Of a stretch of DNA of 64,000 nt, positions 54,913 to 63,178 are shown piece by piece; position 1 is the first letter of the stretch; every line of letters starts with the position of its first letter. A program made the translations under genes and the position numbers. The DNA lies in the NCBI RefSeq assembly GCF_018919065.1, contig NZ_JAHLQG010000043.1:124001-188000 (forward strand), in the 5' to 3' direction. Under the pieces are notes generated by a model. The model was not told the origin of the DNA, ran no database searches, and saw only the letters and a program-made list of their open reading frames with translations. This stretch comes from Blautia sp. MSJ-9 (GTDB lineage: Bacteria; Bacillota; Clostridia; Lachnospirales; Lachnospiraceae).

Positions 54913-54988
54913 TTAGAGTGTGTTTGAGAAATTCAAATACACTCTAGAGCGTGCAGATTGCGGGAATGTTTTTTCAAACACGCTCTAA
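54913..54988. repeat. 76-bp nested inverted-repeat element (MITE-like)
   Basis: The ends TTAGAGTGTGTTTGA (54913-54927) and TCAAACACGCTCTAA (54974-54988) are inverted repeats with one mismatch. Inside, 54933-54946 is also complementary to the left end, and TAGAGCGTG (54945-54953) to CACGCTCTA (54979-54987). The RNA can form either one long or two tandem hairpins. Confidence 0.75.
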
Positions 54989-55038
54989 GACAAGTAGGAA
55001 AGCAGTGAATTGACAGAAAAAAGTTGCAGCAAATGTAT

Positions 55039-55086
55039 CTGTTCAGTATCTTGCGAAATAGCAGATCGCTGAATAGTTACCAGTAA
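55039..55086. repeat. Short interspersed repeat in the htpG leader
   Basis: It shares the pattern CTGTT-AGTATCT-GC-AATAGCAGA-GCTGAA-AGTTAC with the element at 62156, at about 40 of 48 positions. CTGTTCAG/CTGAATAG and inner ATCT-GC/GCAGAT pair. Confidence 0.6.
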
Positions 55087-55118
55087 ATACCTATAAAATA
55101 AAAAGGAGTGTGGACAGC

Positions 55119-57182
55119 ATGGCTGTAAAACATGGAAGTTTATCAATCAACAGTGAAAATATTTTCCCGATTATCAAGAAATGGTTATATTCCGACCATG
55201 ATATTTTTGTAAGAGAGCTGGTTTCCAATGGATGCGATGCTATTACAAAACTGAAAAAGCTGGAAGTAATGGGAGAGTATTCTTTCCCGGAAGGTTATAA
55301 ACCAGAGATTCAGGTAATCGTAAATCCTGATGAGAAGACTCTGAAATTTATCGATAATGGTATTGGTATGACTGCTGAAGAAGTAGAGAAATACATTACC
55401 CAGATTGCTTTTTCCGGCGCAACTCAGTTCCTTGAGAAATATAAAGACAAAACAACAGATGACCAGATCATCGGTCATTTTGGACTTGGTTTTTATTCTG
55501 CGTTCATGGTAGCAGATGAAGTACACATTGACACTCTTTCTTATACAGAAGGTGCACAGCCTGTACACTGGACCTGCGATGGCGGAACAGAATATGACAT
55601 CCAGGAAGGAAACAAGAACACAGTTGGTACAGAGATCACACTGTTCCTGAACGAAGACTGCCTGGAATTCGCAAATGAATACCGTATGCGTGAAATCCTT
55701 GAAAAATACTGTTCCTTTATGCCGGTTCATATTTATCTTTCCAAAGCAAATGCACCACAGGAATATGAGACAATTGATGAATCTGAATTAAGAGACGATG
55801 ATGTAGTTGTTGAACATATTCATGAAGATGCAAAGACAGAAGAGAAAGAGAATGAAAACGGCGAGAAAGAAGTAGTTGAAGTTTCTCCTGCAAAGGATAA
55901 AGTAAAGATTAACAAACGTCCGGTTTCTATCAGTGATATTAATCCTCTTTGGATGAAACATCCGAATGAATGCACAGATGATGAATACAAAGAGTTCTAC
56001 CGCAAAGTATTTATGGATTACAAGGAGCCGTTATTCTGGATCCATCTGAACATGGATTATCCGTTTAACTTAAAAGGTATCCTGTACTTCCCGAAAATCA
56101 ATACAGAATACGATTCCATTGAAGGAACTATCAAACTGTACAATAATCAGGTATTCATCGCAGACAATATTAAGGAAGTAATTCCTGAATTCCTGCTTCT
56201 GCTCAAAGGTGTGATCGATTGTCCGGATCTTCCACTGAACGTATCCAGAAGTGCACTTCAGAACGACGGATTTGTACAGAAGATTTCTGAGTACATTTCC
56301 AAGAAGGTAGCAGACAAGCTGACTGGAATGTGCAAGACAGATCGTGAATCTTATGAGAAATACTGGGATGACATCAGCCCATTTATCAAATATGGCTGCA
56401 TCAAAGACAGCAAGTTTGCAGAGAAGATGGGAGACTATGTACTTTTCAAGAACCTTGATGGCAAATACCTCACATTGAAAGACTGTATCGAAGAGAATAA
56501 GAAAGAAGACGCAGAAGCTCAGACAGAAGAGAAGAAAGAAGATACAGCAGCAGACGAGAACAAGGATGCACAGGAAAAAGAGCCTGAGAAGACAATTATC
56601 TTCTATGTAACTGATGAAGTTCAGCAGAGCCAGTACATCAATATGTTTAAAGAAGCAGGAAAAGACGCTGTTATTCTGAAACACAACATTGACAGTGCGT
56701 TTATTTCAAGCCTTGAGCAGAAACATCAGGATGTACAGTTTAAACGTATCGATGCTGACTTGACTGAGGAAATGAAAGGCGAAGGTACTACTGACGAAGA
56801 AACAGTAAAAGCACTGACAGAACTTTTCCGTAAGAACCTTCACAAAGATAAACTGGAAGTACGTGTAGAGAATCTCAAGAATGAGAGTGTATCTGCAATG
56901 GTGACACTTTCTGAAGAGAGCCGCCGTATGCAGGATATGATGAGAATGTACAATATGTATGGAATGGATCCGAACATGTTTGGCGGACAGGAAACACTTA
57001 TCCTGAATGCAAATCATCCTCTGGTTAAATATCTGGCAGAGAACAAAGAGTCTGACAAAGCTCCGGTAATCTGCGAGCAGTTATATGACCTTGCAATGAT
57101 GAGTCACAAACAGCTTTCACCTGAAGAAATGACCAAGTTTGTTCAGAGAAGCAATGAAATTCTTCTAATGATAGCAAAATAA
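55119..57182 (+). CDS. htpG: Chaperone HtpG (bacterial Hsp90)
   Basis: This 687-residue ATP-dependent chaperone has the N-terminal GHKL ATPase domain: LVSNGCDAITKL, DNGIGMTAEEVEKYI and GHFGLGFYSAFMVAD. The middle domain follows (LPLNVSRSALQND) with an acidic Glu/Lys-rich insert near residues 455-490. The C-terminal dimerisation domain is present. The length is slightly longer than E. coli HtpG because of the inserts. I chose the ATG at 55119 with AAAAGGAG ten bases upstream. The promoter lies beside a perfect CIRCE site, so HrcA repression and heat induction are likely. Confidence 0.95.
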   Translation: MAVKHGSLSINSENIFPIIKKWLYSDHDIFVRELVSNGCDAITKLKKLEVMGEYSFPEGYKPEIQVIVNPDEKTLKFIDNGIGMTAEEVEKYITQIAFSGATQFLEKYKDKTTDDQIIGHFGLGFYSAFMVADEVHIDTLSYTEGAQPVHWTCDGGTEYDIQEGNKNTVGTEITLFLNEDCLEFANEYRMREILEKYCSFMPVHIYLSKANAPQEYETIDESELRDDDVVVEHIHEDAKTEEKENENGEKEVVEVSPAKDKVKINKRPVSISDINPLWMKHPNECTDDEYKEFYRKVFMDYKEPLFWIHLNMDYPFNLKGILYFPKINTEYDSIEGTIKLYNNQVFIADNIKEVIPEFLLLLKGVIDCPDLPLNVSRSALQNDGFVQKISEYISKKVADKLTGMCKTDRESYEKYWDDISPFIKYGCIKDSKFAEKMGDYVLFKNLDGKYLTLKDCIEENKKEDAEAQTEEKKEDTAADENKDAQEKEPEKTIIFYVTDEVQQSQYINMFKEAGKDAVILKHNIDSAFISSLEQKHQDVQFKRIDADLTEEMKGEGTTDEETVKALTELFRKNLHKDKLEVRVENLKNESVSAMVTLSEESRRMQDMMRMYNMYGMDPNMFGGQETLILNANHPLVKYLAENKESDKAPVICEQLYDLAMMSHKQLSPEEMTKFVQRSNEILLMIAK

Positions 57183-57254
57183 TTGAGAGTGCTGTGTGCC
57201 AGTGGTGCATGTTTAGCATCGATCATAGTGAACGAAGATATAATGTAAATTTTG

Positions 57255-57295
57255 AAAAAGAGTGGTCTGGAAGAACAATCTGGACTGCTCTTTTT
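57255..57295 (+). terminator. Terminator of htpG
   Basis: AAAAAGAG (57255-57262) pairs with CTCTTTTT (57288-57295), continued by GTC/GAC inside. Confidence 0.75.
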
Positions 57296-57307
57296 GAATT
57301 GTAAGTA

Positions 57308-57401
57308 TTGACAAATGTCTTATAAATTTTTATGATTAATTTGCTGATATATATGTCGAATTCATGGAAAATACAATGACATCCCAACAATAAATGTCGT
57401 A
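57308..57401 (+). promoter_or_regulatory. Promoter with 0A boxes before the Spo0A-like gene
   Basis: Perfect TTGACA (57308-57313), 17 bp, TATGAT (57331-57336). Downstream, TGTCGAA (57354-57360) matches the Spo0A box exactly and TGTCGTA (57395-57401) nearly, 41 bp apart. Sites placed after the promoter would suit repression. Control by Spo0A or by the gene's own product is inferred. Confidence 0.6.
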
Positions 57402-57493
57402 ACTCTTCTTTACATTATCAGGAAATGTGTGTAAATAAGTGAGAACTCCAGACCTGTGATAATACTGGTATGGAAAGTTGGGAGGAAAGATAT

Positions 57494-57835
57494 ATGGTAG
57501 AAGTATATGGAATTATTAGAAAATTAGGAGCAACATCAAAGTACAAGGGTTATTATTATGTTGCAGATGCTGTAAAAATGGCACAGGGAATTCATGAACG
57601 TCCTGTGAAAGTTACAAAAGATATTTATCCTGCTATTGCAAGAAAATATAAATCAACACCATCAAATGTAGAGCATAATATAAGGACATTAGTAAACTTA
57701 TGCTGGGTGAATCATAAAGATACACTGGAAGAAATCGCCGGATGTACAATGGTGGATAAGCCTACTAACAGTGAATTTATAGATATTCTGGTTTACTACC
57801 TGCATTACGGGCAGAAGACAGCAGTCAATGACTAG
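57494..57835 (+). CDS. Stand-alone Spo0A C-terminal (DNA-binding) domain protein
   Basis: This 113-residue protein aligns by eye with the effector domain of Spo0A: IIRKLGATSKYKGYYYVADAVKMA, then VTKDIYPAIARKYKSTPSNVEHNIRTLVNLCW, and KPTNSEFIDILVYYL. The helix-turn-helix recognition part (TPSNVEHNIR) is intact. The receiver domain is missing, so DNA binding would not depend on phosphorylation. GGGAGG places the start at 57494. Two 0A-box-like sites lie in its own leader. It could compete with Spo0A at target sites. Confidence 0.88.
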   Translation: MVEVYGIIRKLGATSKYKGYYYVADAVKMAQGIHERPVKVTKDIYPAIARKYKSTPSNVEHNIRTLVNLCWVNHKDTLEEIAGCTMVDKPTNSEFIDILVYYLHYGQKTAVND

Positions 57836-57840
57836 ATAGA

Positions 57841-58341
57841 TTACAGTTTTTCGCAGGAAATGTGATGACTGGAGAAAAAAGTAATCAGGGAATCGTCCCA
57901 GAGATGTTCTAGGCGTTTGTCCAGACAGAAAGAAGCATAAGAAACACCTGTTGTACACAATAATGCCTGATTTTTATATTGAATATTCAGATAAAAATTG
58001 CGGACAGGAATATCTGTGACAGAGCTTTCGTTCTTTAGCAGAGCCAGTGTCTGATTATGAGAGAGCTCAAATACGATTTTAAAGTTTAAAGGAGTACGCC
58101 TGCCGCGTATGATAGAGAAACAGTAGGCCTTTACATTTTCCCATAGAGAATATTCCGCAGACTTTTCAAGTAGCGAGGTTTTTGCTTCTGTATCAAAAAA
58201 ATCGTATTGAAGTTTACCGTCGATTGTAAATGTATTGAAGGTTGTAATGGTTGCTTCAACAAAAGAAAAGCAATCAAATACTTCACCAAGCAGGAGCTTA
58301 TTCATAAAATCTTTGATATCAATAATTTTTAAAGCAAGCAT
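57841..58341 (-). CDS. DUF5721-like protein
   Basis: This 166-residue soluble protein starts MLALKIIDIKDFMNKLLLGEVFDCF and contains EATITTFNTFTIDGKLQYDFFD, from memory typical of the uncharacterised DUF5721 family of Lachnospiraceae. GAGAGGTG places the start at 58341; an in-frame ATG 14 codons earlier lacks a good ribosome site. It is convergent with the Spo0A-like gene, with only 5 bp between the stops. Function is unknown. Confidence 0.65.
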   Translation of the reverse strand: MLALKIIDIKDFMNKLLLGEVFDCFSFVEATITTFNTFTIDGKLQYDFFDTEAKTSLLEKSAEYSLWENVKAYCFSIIRGRRTPLNFKIVFELSHNQTLALLKNESSVTDIPVRNFYLNIQYKNQALLCTTGVSYASFCLDKRLEHLWDDSLITFFSSHHISCEKL

Positions 58342-58394
58342 ATAACACCTCTCTGACGACACATTTCTGATTATTTTTTTCATGGATTCAACAG

Positions 58395-58426
58395 CGCTCC
58401 CTGCAAGAATGCGAGGAGCGTTTTTT
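58395..58426 (+). terminator. Plus-strand terminator without an obvious gene
   Basis: CGCTCC (58395-58400) pairs with GGAGCG (58415-58420), then six T. The nearest plus-strand gene upstream ends at 57835, and an opposite-strand gene lies between. Confidence 0.7.
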
Positions 58427-58550
58427 ATTATAAATCACTTTTAAAAAAAAGAACAGAGTTTTTGAGAAAAAGTCTTTTCAAACGTAGATCAGTATGATAA
58501 TATATATCTGGTATTGAATACTACATATAATGGAAAAGAGGACGATATAA

Positions 58551-59390
58551 TTGAGATATAAGATTGTCATAGATAGTTGTGGAGAACTTTTAGATGAATG
58601 GAAGAACGATGAACGTTTTGAATCTGTTCCGCTGACACTGATGGTGGGAGCAGAGCAGATCATAGATGATGAAACATTTAATCAGGCAGATTTCCTTAAG
58701 AAAGTAGTTGCCTGCCCGGAGTGTCCGAAATCAGCCTGCCCGTCACCGGAGAGATATATGAGAGCATATGACTGCGAAGCAGAACACATTTATGCAGTAA
58801 CATTATCATCTGAATTGAGTGGATCTTATAACAGTGCATTACTTGGAAGAAATCTTGTGCTGGAAGATCATCCGGAGAAGAAGATCCACGTATTTAATTC
58901 ACGTTCCGCATCCATCGGTCAGTCACTGATCGGGATGAAGATCCAGGAATGCGAAGAAGCAGGAATGAGTTTTGAGGACGTTGTAGAAACAGTAGAACAT
59001 TACATTGAAGGGCAGCATACATTTTTCGTACTTGAAAATCTCGATACATTAAGAAAGAATGGCCGTCTCAGCAAGGTAAAAGCTTTAGTTGCAAGCGCAC
59101 TGAAGATCAAACCAGTTATGGGATCCACAGATGAGGGAAGTATCTGTCAGCTGGATCAGGCCAGAGGAATGAACCGTGCTATGATCAAAATGGTAGAACA
59201 GGTCATTGAGAAAACCCCTGACAGCGCAGACAAGACACTGGCTATCAGCCACTGCAACTGTCCTGCAAGAGCTCAGGTGCTTAAAGAAGCCTTTGAAGAG
59301 AGAATGAAACTTGCGAAGATCATAGTTCTCGATACAGCGGGTGTCAGCTCTATGTATGCAAACGATGGTGGCGTGATCGTTGCTGTATAA
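58551..59390 (+). CDS. DegV family fatty-acid-binding protein
   Basis: This 279-residue DegV protein is likely to bind a fatty acid, as FakB proteins do for fatty acid kinase. It has KIVIDSCGEL at the start, VTLSSELSGSYNSALLGRN, VFNSRSASIGQSLIG, LDTLRKNGRLSKVKALVASALKIKPVM, and ends DTAGVSSMYANDGGVIVAV. The start is a TTG at 58551 with AGAGG upstream; no ATG is in place. No fakA is nearby. A CPECPKSACPSPERY segment holds three clustered cysteines, which is seen in a subset of the family. Confidence 0.9.
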   Translation: MRYKIVIDSCGELLDEWKNDERFESVPLTLMVGAEQIIDDETFNQADFLKKVVACPECPKSACPSPERYMRAYDCEAEHIYAVTLSSELSGSYNSALLGRNLVLEDHPEKKIHVFNSRSASIGQSLIGMKIQECEEAGMSFEDVVETVEHYIEGQHTFFVLENLDTLRKNGRLSKVKALVASALKIKPVMGSTDEGSICQLDQARGMNRAMIKMVEQVIEKTPDSADKTLAISHCNCPARAQVLKEAFEERMKLAKIIVLDTAGVSSMYANDGGVIVAV

Positions 59391-59460
59391 GCAGATCTTT
59401 TAGCTGTGAAAGTTTTCTGATGATGACGTGATATGCAAAAATACGAGAATGGATTAACTA

Positions 59461-59489
59461 TTTTCTTTTGTAAAAAAGTGTGCTATAAT
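59461..59489 (+). promoter_or_regulatory. Extended -10 promoter
   Basis: TTTTCT (59461-59466), 17 bp, TGC-TATAAT (59484-59489), serving the acidic-tailed membrane protein gene. Confidence 0.5.
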
Positions 59490-59526
59490 CAGAAAATACG
59501 AAATATTGATGCAAAGGAGATCTATC

Positions 59527-60051
59527 ATGAGCCAGAAGAAAGTCGATGCTTATAAGGTCAGAAAAGGACAGAGAAGCAAAGTAGACAAAAAAGAAAGAAT
59601 GCTTTTTGGACTGGAAATGTTTGCCTGGGCATTTATTTGCGTTGTAATTGTTGGATGGATTGGCTATTCTGCATATGTAAAAGTAACAGGAGCCAAGGAG
59701 AGCGTGGTTCAGAATACAGTAATGGATACTACTGCACTTGATAACTACATTTCAAATCTGTCAACAGACACAACAGATAATACCGACAGCACAGACGCCG
59801 ATACTGCAGATACAGATGAAGAAGATACAACCGCTTCTGCAGACGCGGACAGCGAAGATGCAGCCGCAGCAGACACAACCGCAGATACCTCTGAAACAGA
59901 TGCTGTGACAGAGACAGAATCTGCAGACACAGAAGAAGCAGCTGACGATACAGAAGCAGAAGATGCATCAGATGATACTGCAGCCGCAGATGATTCTGAA
60001 ACAGATACAACAGATTCCGCTTCAACAACAGACAGCACAGATGCTGAATAA
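59527..60051 (+). CDS. Membrane protein with an Asp/Thr/Ser/Ala-rich low-complexity tail
   Basis: This 174-residue protein has a basic N-terminus (SQKKVDAYKVRKGQRSKVDKKER), one membrane helix at about residues 30-50 (FAWAFICVVIVGWIGYSAYV) and a short spacer. The last ~90 residues consist almost only of Asp, Thr, Ser, Ala and Glu (TDTTDNTDSTDADTADTDEE and similar). Topology should place the tail outside the cell. AAAGGAG fixes the start. The tail encodes a degenerate GAT/ACA/GCA repeat, so it may vary in length by slippage. Function is unknown. Confidence 0.7.
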   Translation: MSQKKVDAYKVRKGQRSKVDKKERMLFGLEMFAWAFICVVIVGWIGYSAYVKVTGAKESVVQNTVMDTTALDNYISNLSTDTTDNTDSTDADTADTDEEDTTASADADSEDAAAADTTADTSETDAVTETESADTEEAADDTEAEDASDDTAAADDSETDTTDSASTTDSTDAE

Positions 60052-60067
60052 AATTAAATGAAATCAG

Positions 60068-60120
60068 ATAAGTCCCCTGCCGTGATTACGAAGAGTGATA
60101 AGCAGAGGACTTATTTATTA
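60068..60120 (+). terminator. Terminator after the acidic-tailed gene
   Basis: ATAAGTCC (60068-60075) pairs with GGACTTAT (60107-60114), with inner CTGC/GCAG; TTATT follows. Confidence 0.6.
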
Positions 60121-60170
60121 TCTATAATTATAAGAAGAAATCCCGCAGGCAGGATTTGTTGCTGAAATAA

Positions 60171-60200
60171 AAAAATCCCCGGATGATCCAGGGATTTTTT
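60171..60200. terminator. Bidirectional terminator
   Basis: AAAAATCCC (60171-60179) pairs with GGGATTTTT (60191-60199). A and T runs on both sides let it serve both convergent units, including cspA. Confidence 0.75.
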
Positions 60201-60272
60201 GAGGTTTAATCCGTATAGAAAAGTGCGGAATTCAATCCTCTGTCGTTAACAAAAATTATAAACAGTTATGAA

Positions 60273-60473
60273 TTATAATTTTGTAACGTTTGCAGCCTGC
60301 ATGCCACGAGCGCCTTCTGTTAAGTCGTATGTTACAGCCTGGCCTTCTTCAAGGGATTTGAATCCTTCACCATTGATAGCGGAGAAATGTACAAATACGT
60401 CTGCACCGTCTTCACCAGTGATAAATCCGTAACCTTTTTCTGCGTTGAACCATTTTACAGTTCCCTTGTTCAT
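60273..60473 (-). CDS. cspA: Cold shock protein
   Basis: This 66-residue RNA/ssDNA-binding protein has the cold-shock domain motifs RNP1 (KGYGFITG) and RNP2 (VFVHFSAI) and the usual [14 protein letters not shown] start. It acts as an RNA chaperone. A GAGGTAACAAC ribosome site precedes the start. Its promoter is a perfect consensus about 130 bp upstream, and the long leader can form hairpins, typical of cold-shock mRNAs whose leaders control translation. Confidence 0.97.
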   Translation of the reverse strand: MNKGTVKWFNAEKGYGFITGEDGADVFVHFSAINGEGFKSLEEGQAVTYDLTEGARGMQAANVTKL

Positions 60474-60510
60474 GTTGTTACCTCCATAAAAAATAAAAAA
60501 ATTATATAGT

Positions 60511-60565
60511 TTCTGGCAAATAAAAAATCACCAGATTTTACAGATTATATACTGTTATATAATCT
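60511..60565 (-). promoter_or_regulatory. Hairpins in the cspA leader
   Basis: TCTGG/CCAGA (60511-60535) and a perfect 9-bp AGATTATAT/ATATAATCT stem (60543-60565) lie between the cspA promoter and its ribosome site. Confidence 0.55.
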
Positions 60566-60609
60566 CTAAAAACCAGTGACTATACATTAAATAATCCAGA
60601 TATGAATTG

Positions 60610-60638
60610 ATTATATCTCCCGTATTTTGAATTGTCAA
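60610..60638 (-). promoter_or_regulatory. Perfect consensus promoter of cspA
   Basis: On the minus strand TTGACA (60633-60638) and TATAAT (60610-60615) are separated by exactly 17 bp, a full sigma-A consensus and the strongest promoter in the window. Confidence 0.88.
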
Positions 60639-60826
60639 GCAAAAAAGACTTGGCGAAAGCAAAAAAAGGACTTTATAAAACGCATGGTTTCGTGTATTAT
60701 GTATATCAGAAAGTTACTGCCTGTAACCGGCTATTCTATGAAGTACATAAGAAAGAGCCGGACAGACAGCAGCAATATGTAAATTATGTAATATCAAGGA
60801 GAGAGGAACTGCTTTTAAGATATTAA
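60632..60826 (+). CDS. Doubtful small frame or gene remnant upstream of pyrC
   Basis: A 64-codon frame starts at a TTG without a ribosome site and overlaps the cspA promoter. Its interior (LYKTHGFVYYVYQKVTACNR, VHKKEPDRQQQYVNYVISRR) reads like protein, yet I recognise no family. It may be the tail of a lost gene. It ends 37 bp before the pyrC start. Confidence 0.3.
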   Translation: MSSKKDLAKAKKGLYKTHGFVYYVYQKVTACNRLFYEVHKKEPDRQQQYVNYVISRREELLLRY

Positions 60827-60863
60827 CAGGATGCATCAGACCACAACGAAGGGAGAGAATTAC

Positions 60864-62150
60864 ATGGGTATTCTGATTCGTGGCGGACGTATCGTAGATG
60901 CGGCCACTGATACTGATAAAAAGGGCGATATTTATCTGGAAGATGGAGTGATCACTGACATCGGTGATAAACTTGAAGTAAAGGACAAGAGTGACAGAGT
61001 GATAGATGCGAAAGGATGCCTGGTCATGCCGGGACTGATCGATCTTCACGTACACTTCAGAGATCCGGGTCAGACACAGAAAGAGGACATAGAGACGGGC
61101 TCCCAGGCAGCAGCCAGAGGCGGAGTGACAACTGTAATTGCCATGCCGAACACTACACCTGTCATCGACAATCCTGACCGTGTAAATTACGTACATAACA
61201 AAGCCGCACAGCTTGCAGGAATCCACGTACTCCAGGCAGGCGCCATCACACAGGGCGAGAAAGGTCAGGAACTTTCCGACATTGAAGGAATGGTAAAAGC
61301 AGGAATACCTGCACTTTCCGAAGACGGCAAATCTGTTATGAACACTATGCTCTGCAAAGAAGCTATGGAAGTGGCAAAGAAATTAAACGTACCGATCTTT
61401 GCACACTGCGAGGATATCGACCTGCGCGGTGACGGATGCATGAATGATGATGAAAATGCAAAGAGACTCGGACTTCCGGGCATCTGCAATGCAGTAGAGG
61501 ATGTGATCGCAGCCAGAGATATTCTTCTGGCAAGAGAGACAGGCGCAAGACTTCATCTCTGCCACTGCTCCACAGAGGGCGTTGCGAAGATGATGGAGAT
61601 CGTGAAAGAAGAGGGACTGGACAACATCACAGCAGAAGTTTGCCCACATCATTTCATCCTTACTTCCGATGATATCAAAACAGACGATCCGAATTACAAA
61701 ATGAACCCGCCTCTCCGTACAAAGAAAGACGTTGATGCGCTGATCAAAGGCCTGAAAGATGGTTCATTCAAAGTGATCAGCACAGACCACGCACCGCACG
61801 CAGTACCTGAAAAGACAGGCTCTATCCGAAACGCAGCATTCGGTATTGTAGGAGTTGAGACAAGCTTTGCCTTATCCTACACAGCACTGGTAGAAACAGG
61901 AATCCTCACACTCACACAGCTAATCGAGAAAATGAGCTGGAATCCGGCACAGATCCTCGGCAGTGACAGAGGAACTATCCAGAAAGGCCATCCTGCCGAC
62001 ATTGTCATCGCAGATATTGACCATGAATATAAAATAGATAAAAACGAATTTGCATCCAAGGGACGCAACACACCATTTGACGGATGGAAAGTAAAAGGAA
62101 AAATCCTTTATACGATCTGCGACGGCAAAGTGGTATATCAGAACGCCTAA
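60864..62150 (+). CDS. pyrC: Dihydroorotase
   Basis: This 428-residue zinc amidohydrolase closes carbamoyl aspartate to dihydroorotate in pyrimidine synthesis. Type I signatures are GLIDLHVHFRDPGQTQKEDI (metal-binding HxH), GGVTTVIAMPNTTPVID, HCEDIDL, HLCHCSTEG and STDHAPHAVPEK. GGGAGAG fixes the start at 60864. It leads a cluster pyrC-pyrF-pyrK-pyrD; the carbamoyltransferase genes are not in view. No PyrR attenuator is seen upstream. Confidence 0.96.
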   Translation: MGILIRGGRIVDAATDTDKKGDIYLEDGVITDIGDKLEVKDKSDRVIDAKGCLVMPGLIDLHVHFRDPGQTQKEDIETGSQAAARGGVTTVIAMPNTTPVIDNPDRVNYVHNKAAQLAGIHVLQAGAITQGEKGQELSDIEGMVKAGIPALSEDGKSVMNTMLCKEAMEVAKKLNVPIFAHCEDIDLRGDGCMNDDENAKRLGLPGICNAVEDVIAARDILLARETGARLHLCHCSTEGVAKMMEIVKEEGLDNITAEVCPHHFILTSDDIKTDDPNYKMNPPLRTKKDVDALIKGLKDGSFKVISTDHAPHAVPEKTGSIRNAAFGIVGVETSFALSYTALVETGILTLTQLIEKMSWNPAQILGSDRGTIQKGHPADIVIADIDHEYKIDKNEFASKGRNTPFDGWKVKGKILYTICDGKVVYQNA

Positions 62151-62155
62151 AGAGG

Positions 62156-62207
62156 GTAACTGTTAAGTATCTGGCAGAATAGCAGACTGCTGAACAGTTA
62201 CAATTAA
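62156..62207. repeat. Short interspersed inverted repeat between pyrC and pyrF
   Basis: GTAACTGTT (62156-62164) and AACAGTTAC (62193-62201) are perfect inverted arms. The interior matches the element at 55039. It lies within the presumed pyr transcript. Confidence 0.65.
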
Positions 62208-62242
62208 TTCTATAGAATATCAACATTCAGGAGGAAATACTC

Positions 62243-63169
62243 ATGATCAACAAACTTATCGAAAAAATCCAGAAAACAAACGCTCCTATCGTAGTAGGAC
62301 TGGATCCAATGCTTAACTATATCCCACAGCACATCCAGCAGAAAGCATTCTCAGAACTGGGTGAGACCTTAGAGGGTGCAGCAGAAGCAATCTGGCAGTA
62401 CAATAAAGGAATCGTAGATGCAGTCAGTGACCTGATCCCTGCAGTAAAACCACAGATCGCAATGTACGAACAGTTCGGCATCCCGGGCTTAATGGCATAC
62501 AAGAGAACTGTTGACTACTGTAAAGAAAAAGGTCTTGTGATCATCGGTGATATCAAACGTGGTGACATCGGTTCAACATCTGCCGCATATGCAGTAGGCC
62601 ACCTTGGAAAAGTTCAGGTAGGAAGCAACAAAATCGCAGGATTTGACGAAGACTTCGCAACTGTAAATCCATACCTCGGCTCAGACGGTGTAAAACCATT
62701 TATCGATGTATGCAAAGAAGAGAACAAAGGTATCTTCGTACTTGTCAAAACATCCAACCCGTCCAGCGGTGAATTCCAGGACAGAATCATTGACGGACGT
62801 CCGCTTTATGAGTGGGTTGGTGAGAAAGTTGCACAGTGGGGCGAAGAGCACATGGGAAATGGCTACAGCTATGTAGGGGCAGTAGTAGGTGCAACCTATC
62901 CTGAAATGGGAAAAACACTCCGTAAGATCATGCCGAAGACATTTATCCTTGTACCTGGATACGGTGCACAGGGCGGAAAAGGCGCAGACCTTGTACACTT
63001 CTTCAATGAAGATGGACTTGGTGCGATCGTTAACTCTTCCCGTGGAATCATTGCAGCTTACAAGCAGGAGAAATATGCTTCCTTTGGTGGATTAAACTAT
63101 GCAGATGCATCCCGTCAGGCAGCAAAAGACATGATCGAAGACATCAGCAGCGCTTTAAACAATCGCTAG
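62243..63169 (+). CDS. pyrF: Orotidine 5'-phosphate decarboxylase
   Basis: This 308-residue enzyme converts OMP to UMP. It is the longer type 2 form, with PIVVGLDPMLNYIP at the start, VKPQIAMYEQFG, and the catalytic GDIKRGDIGSTSAAYA. FLVLVKTSNPSSG-like and VPGYGAQGGKGAD phosphate-binding motifs follow. AGGAGGAAAT precedes the start. It lies 10 bp before pyrK, in one operon. Confidence 0.96.
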   Translation: MINKLIEKIQKTNAPIVVGLDPMLNYIPQHIQQKAFSELGETLEGAAEAIWQYNKGIVDAVSDLIPAVKPQIAMYEQFGIPGLMAYKRTVDYCKEKGLVIIGDIKRGDIGSTSAAYAVGHLGKVQVGSNKIAGFDEDFATVNPYLGSDGVKPFIDVCKEENKGIFVLVKTSNPSSGEFQDRIIDGRPLYEWVGEKVAQWGEEHMGNGYSYVGAVVGATYPEMGKTLRKIMPKTFILVPGYGAQGGKGADLVHFFNEDGLGAIVNSSRGIIAAYKQEKYASFGGLNYADASRQAAKDMIEDISSALNNR

Positions 63170-63178
63170 GAGGACAGC

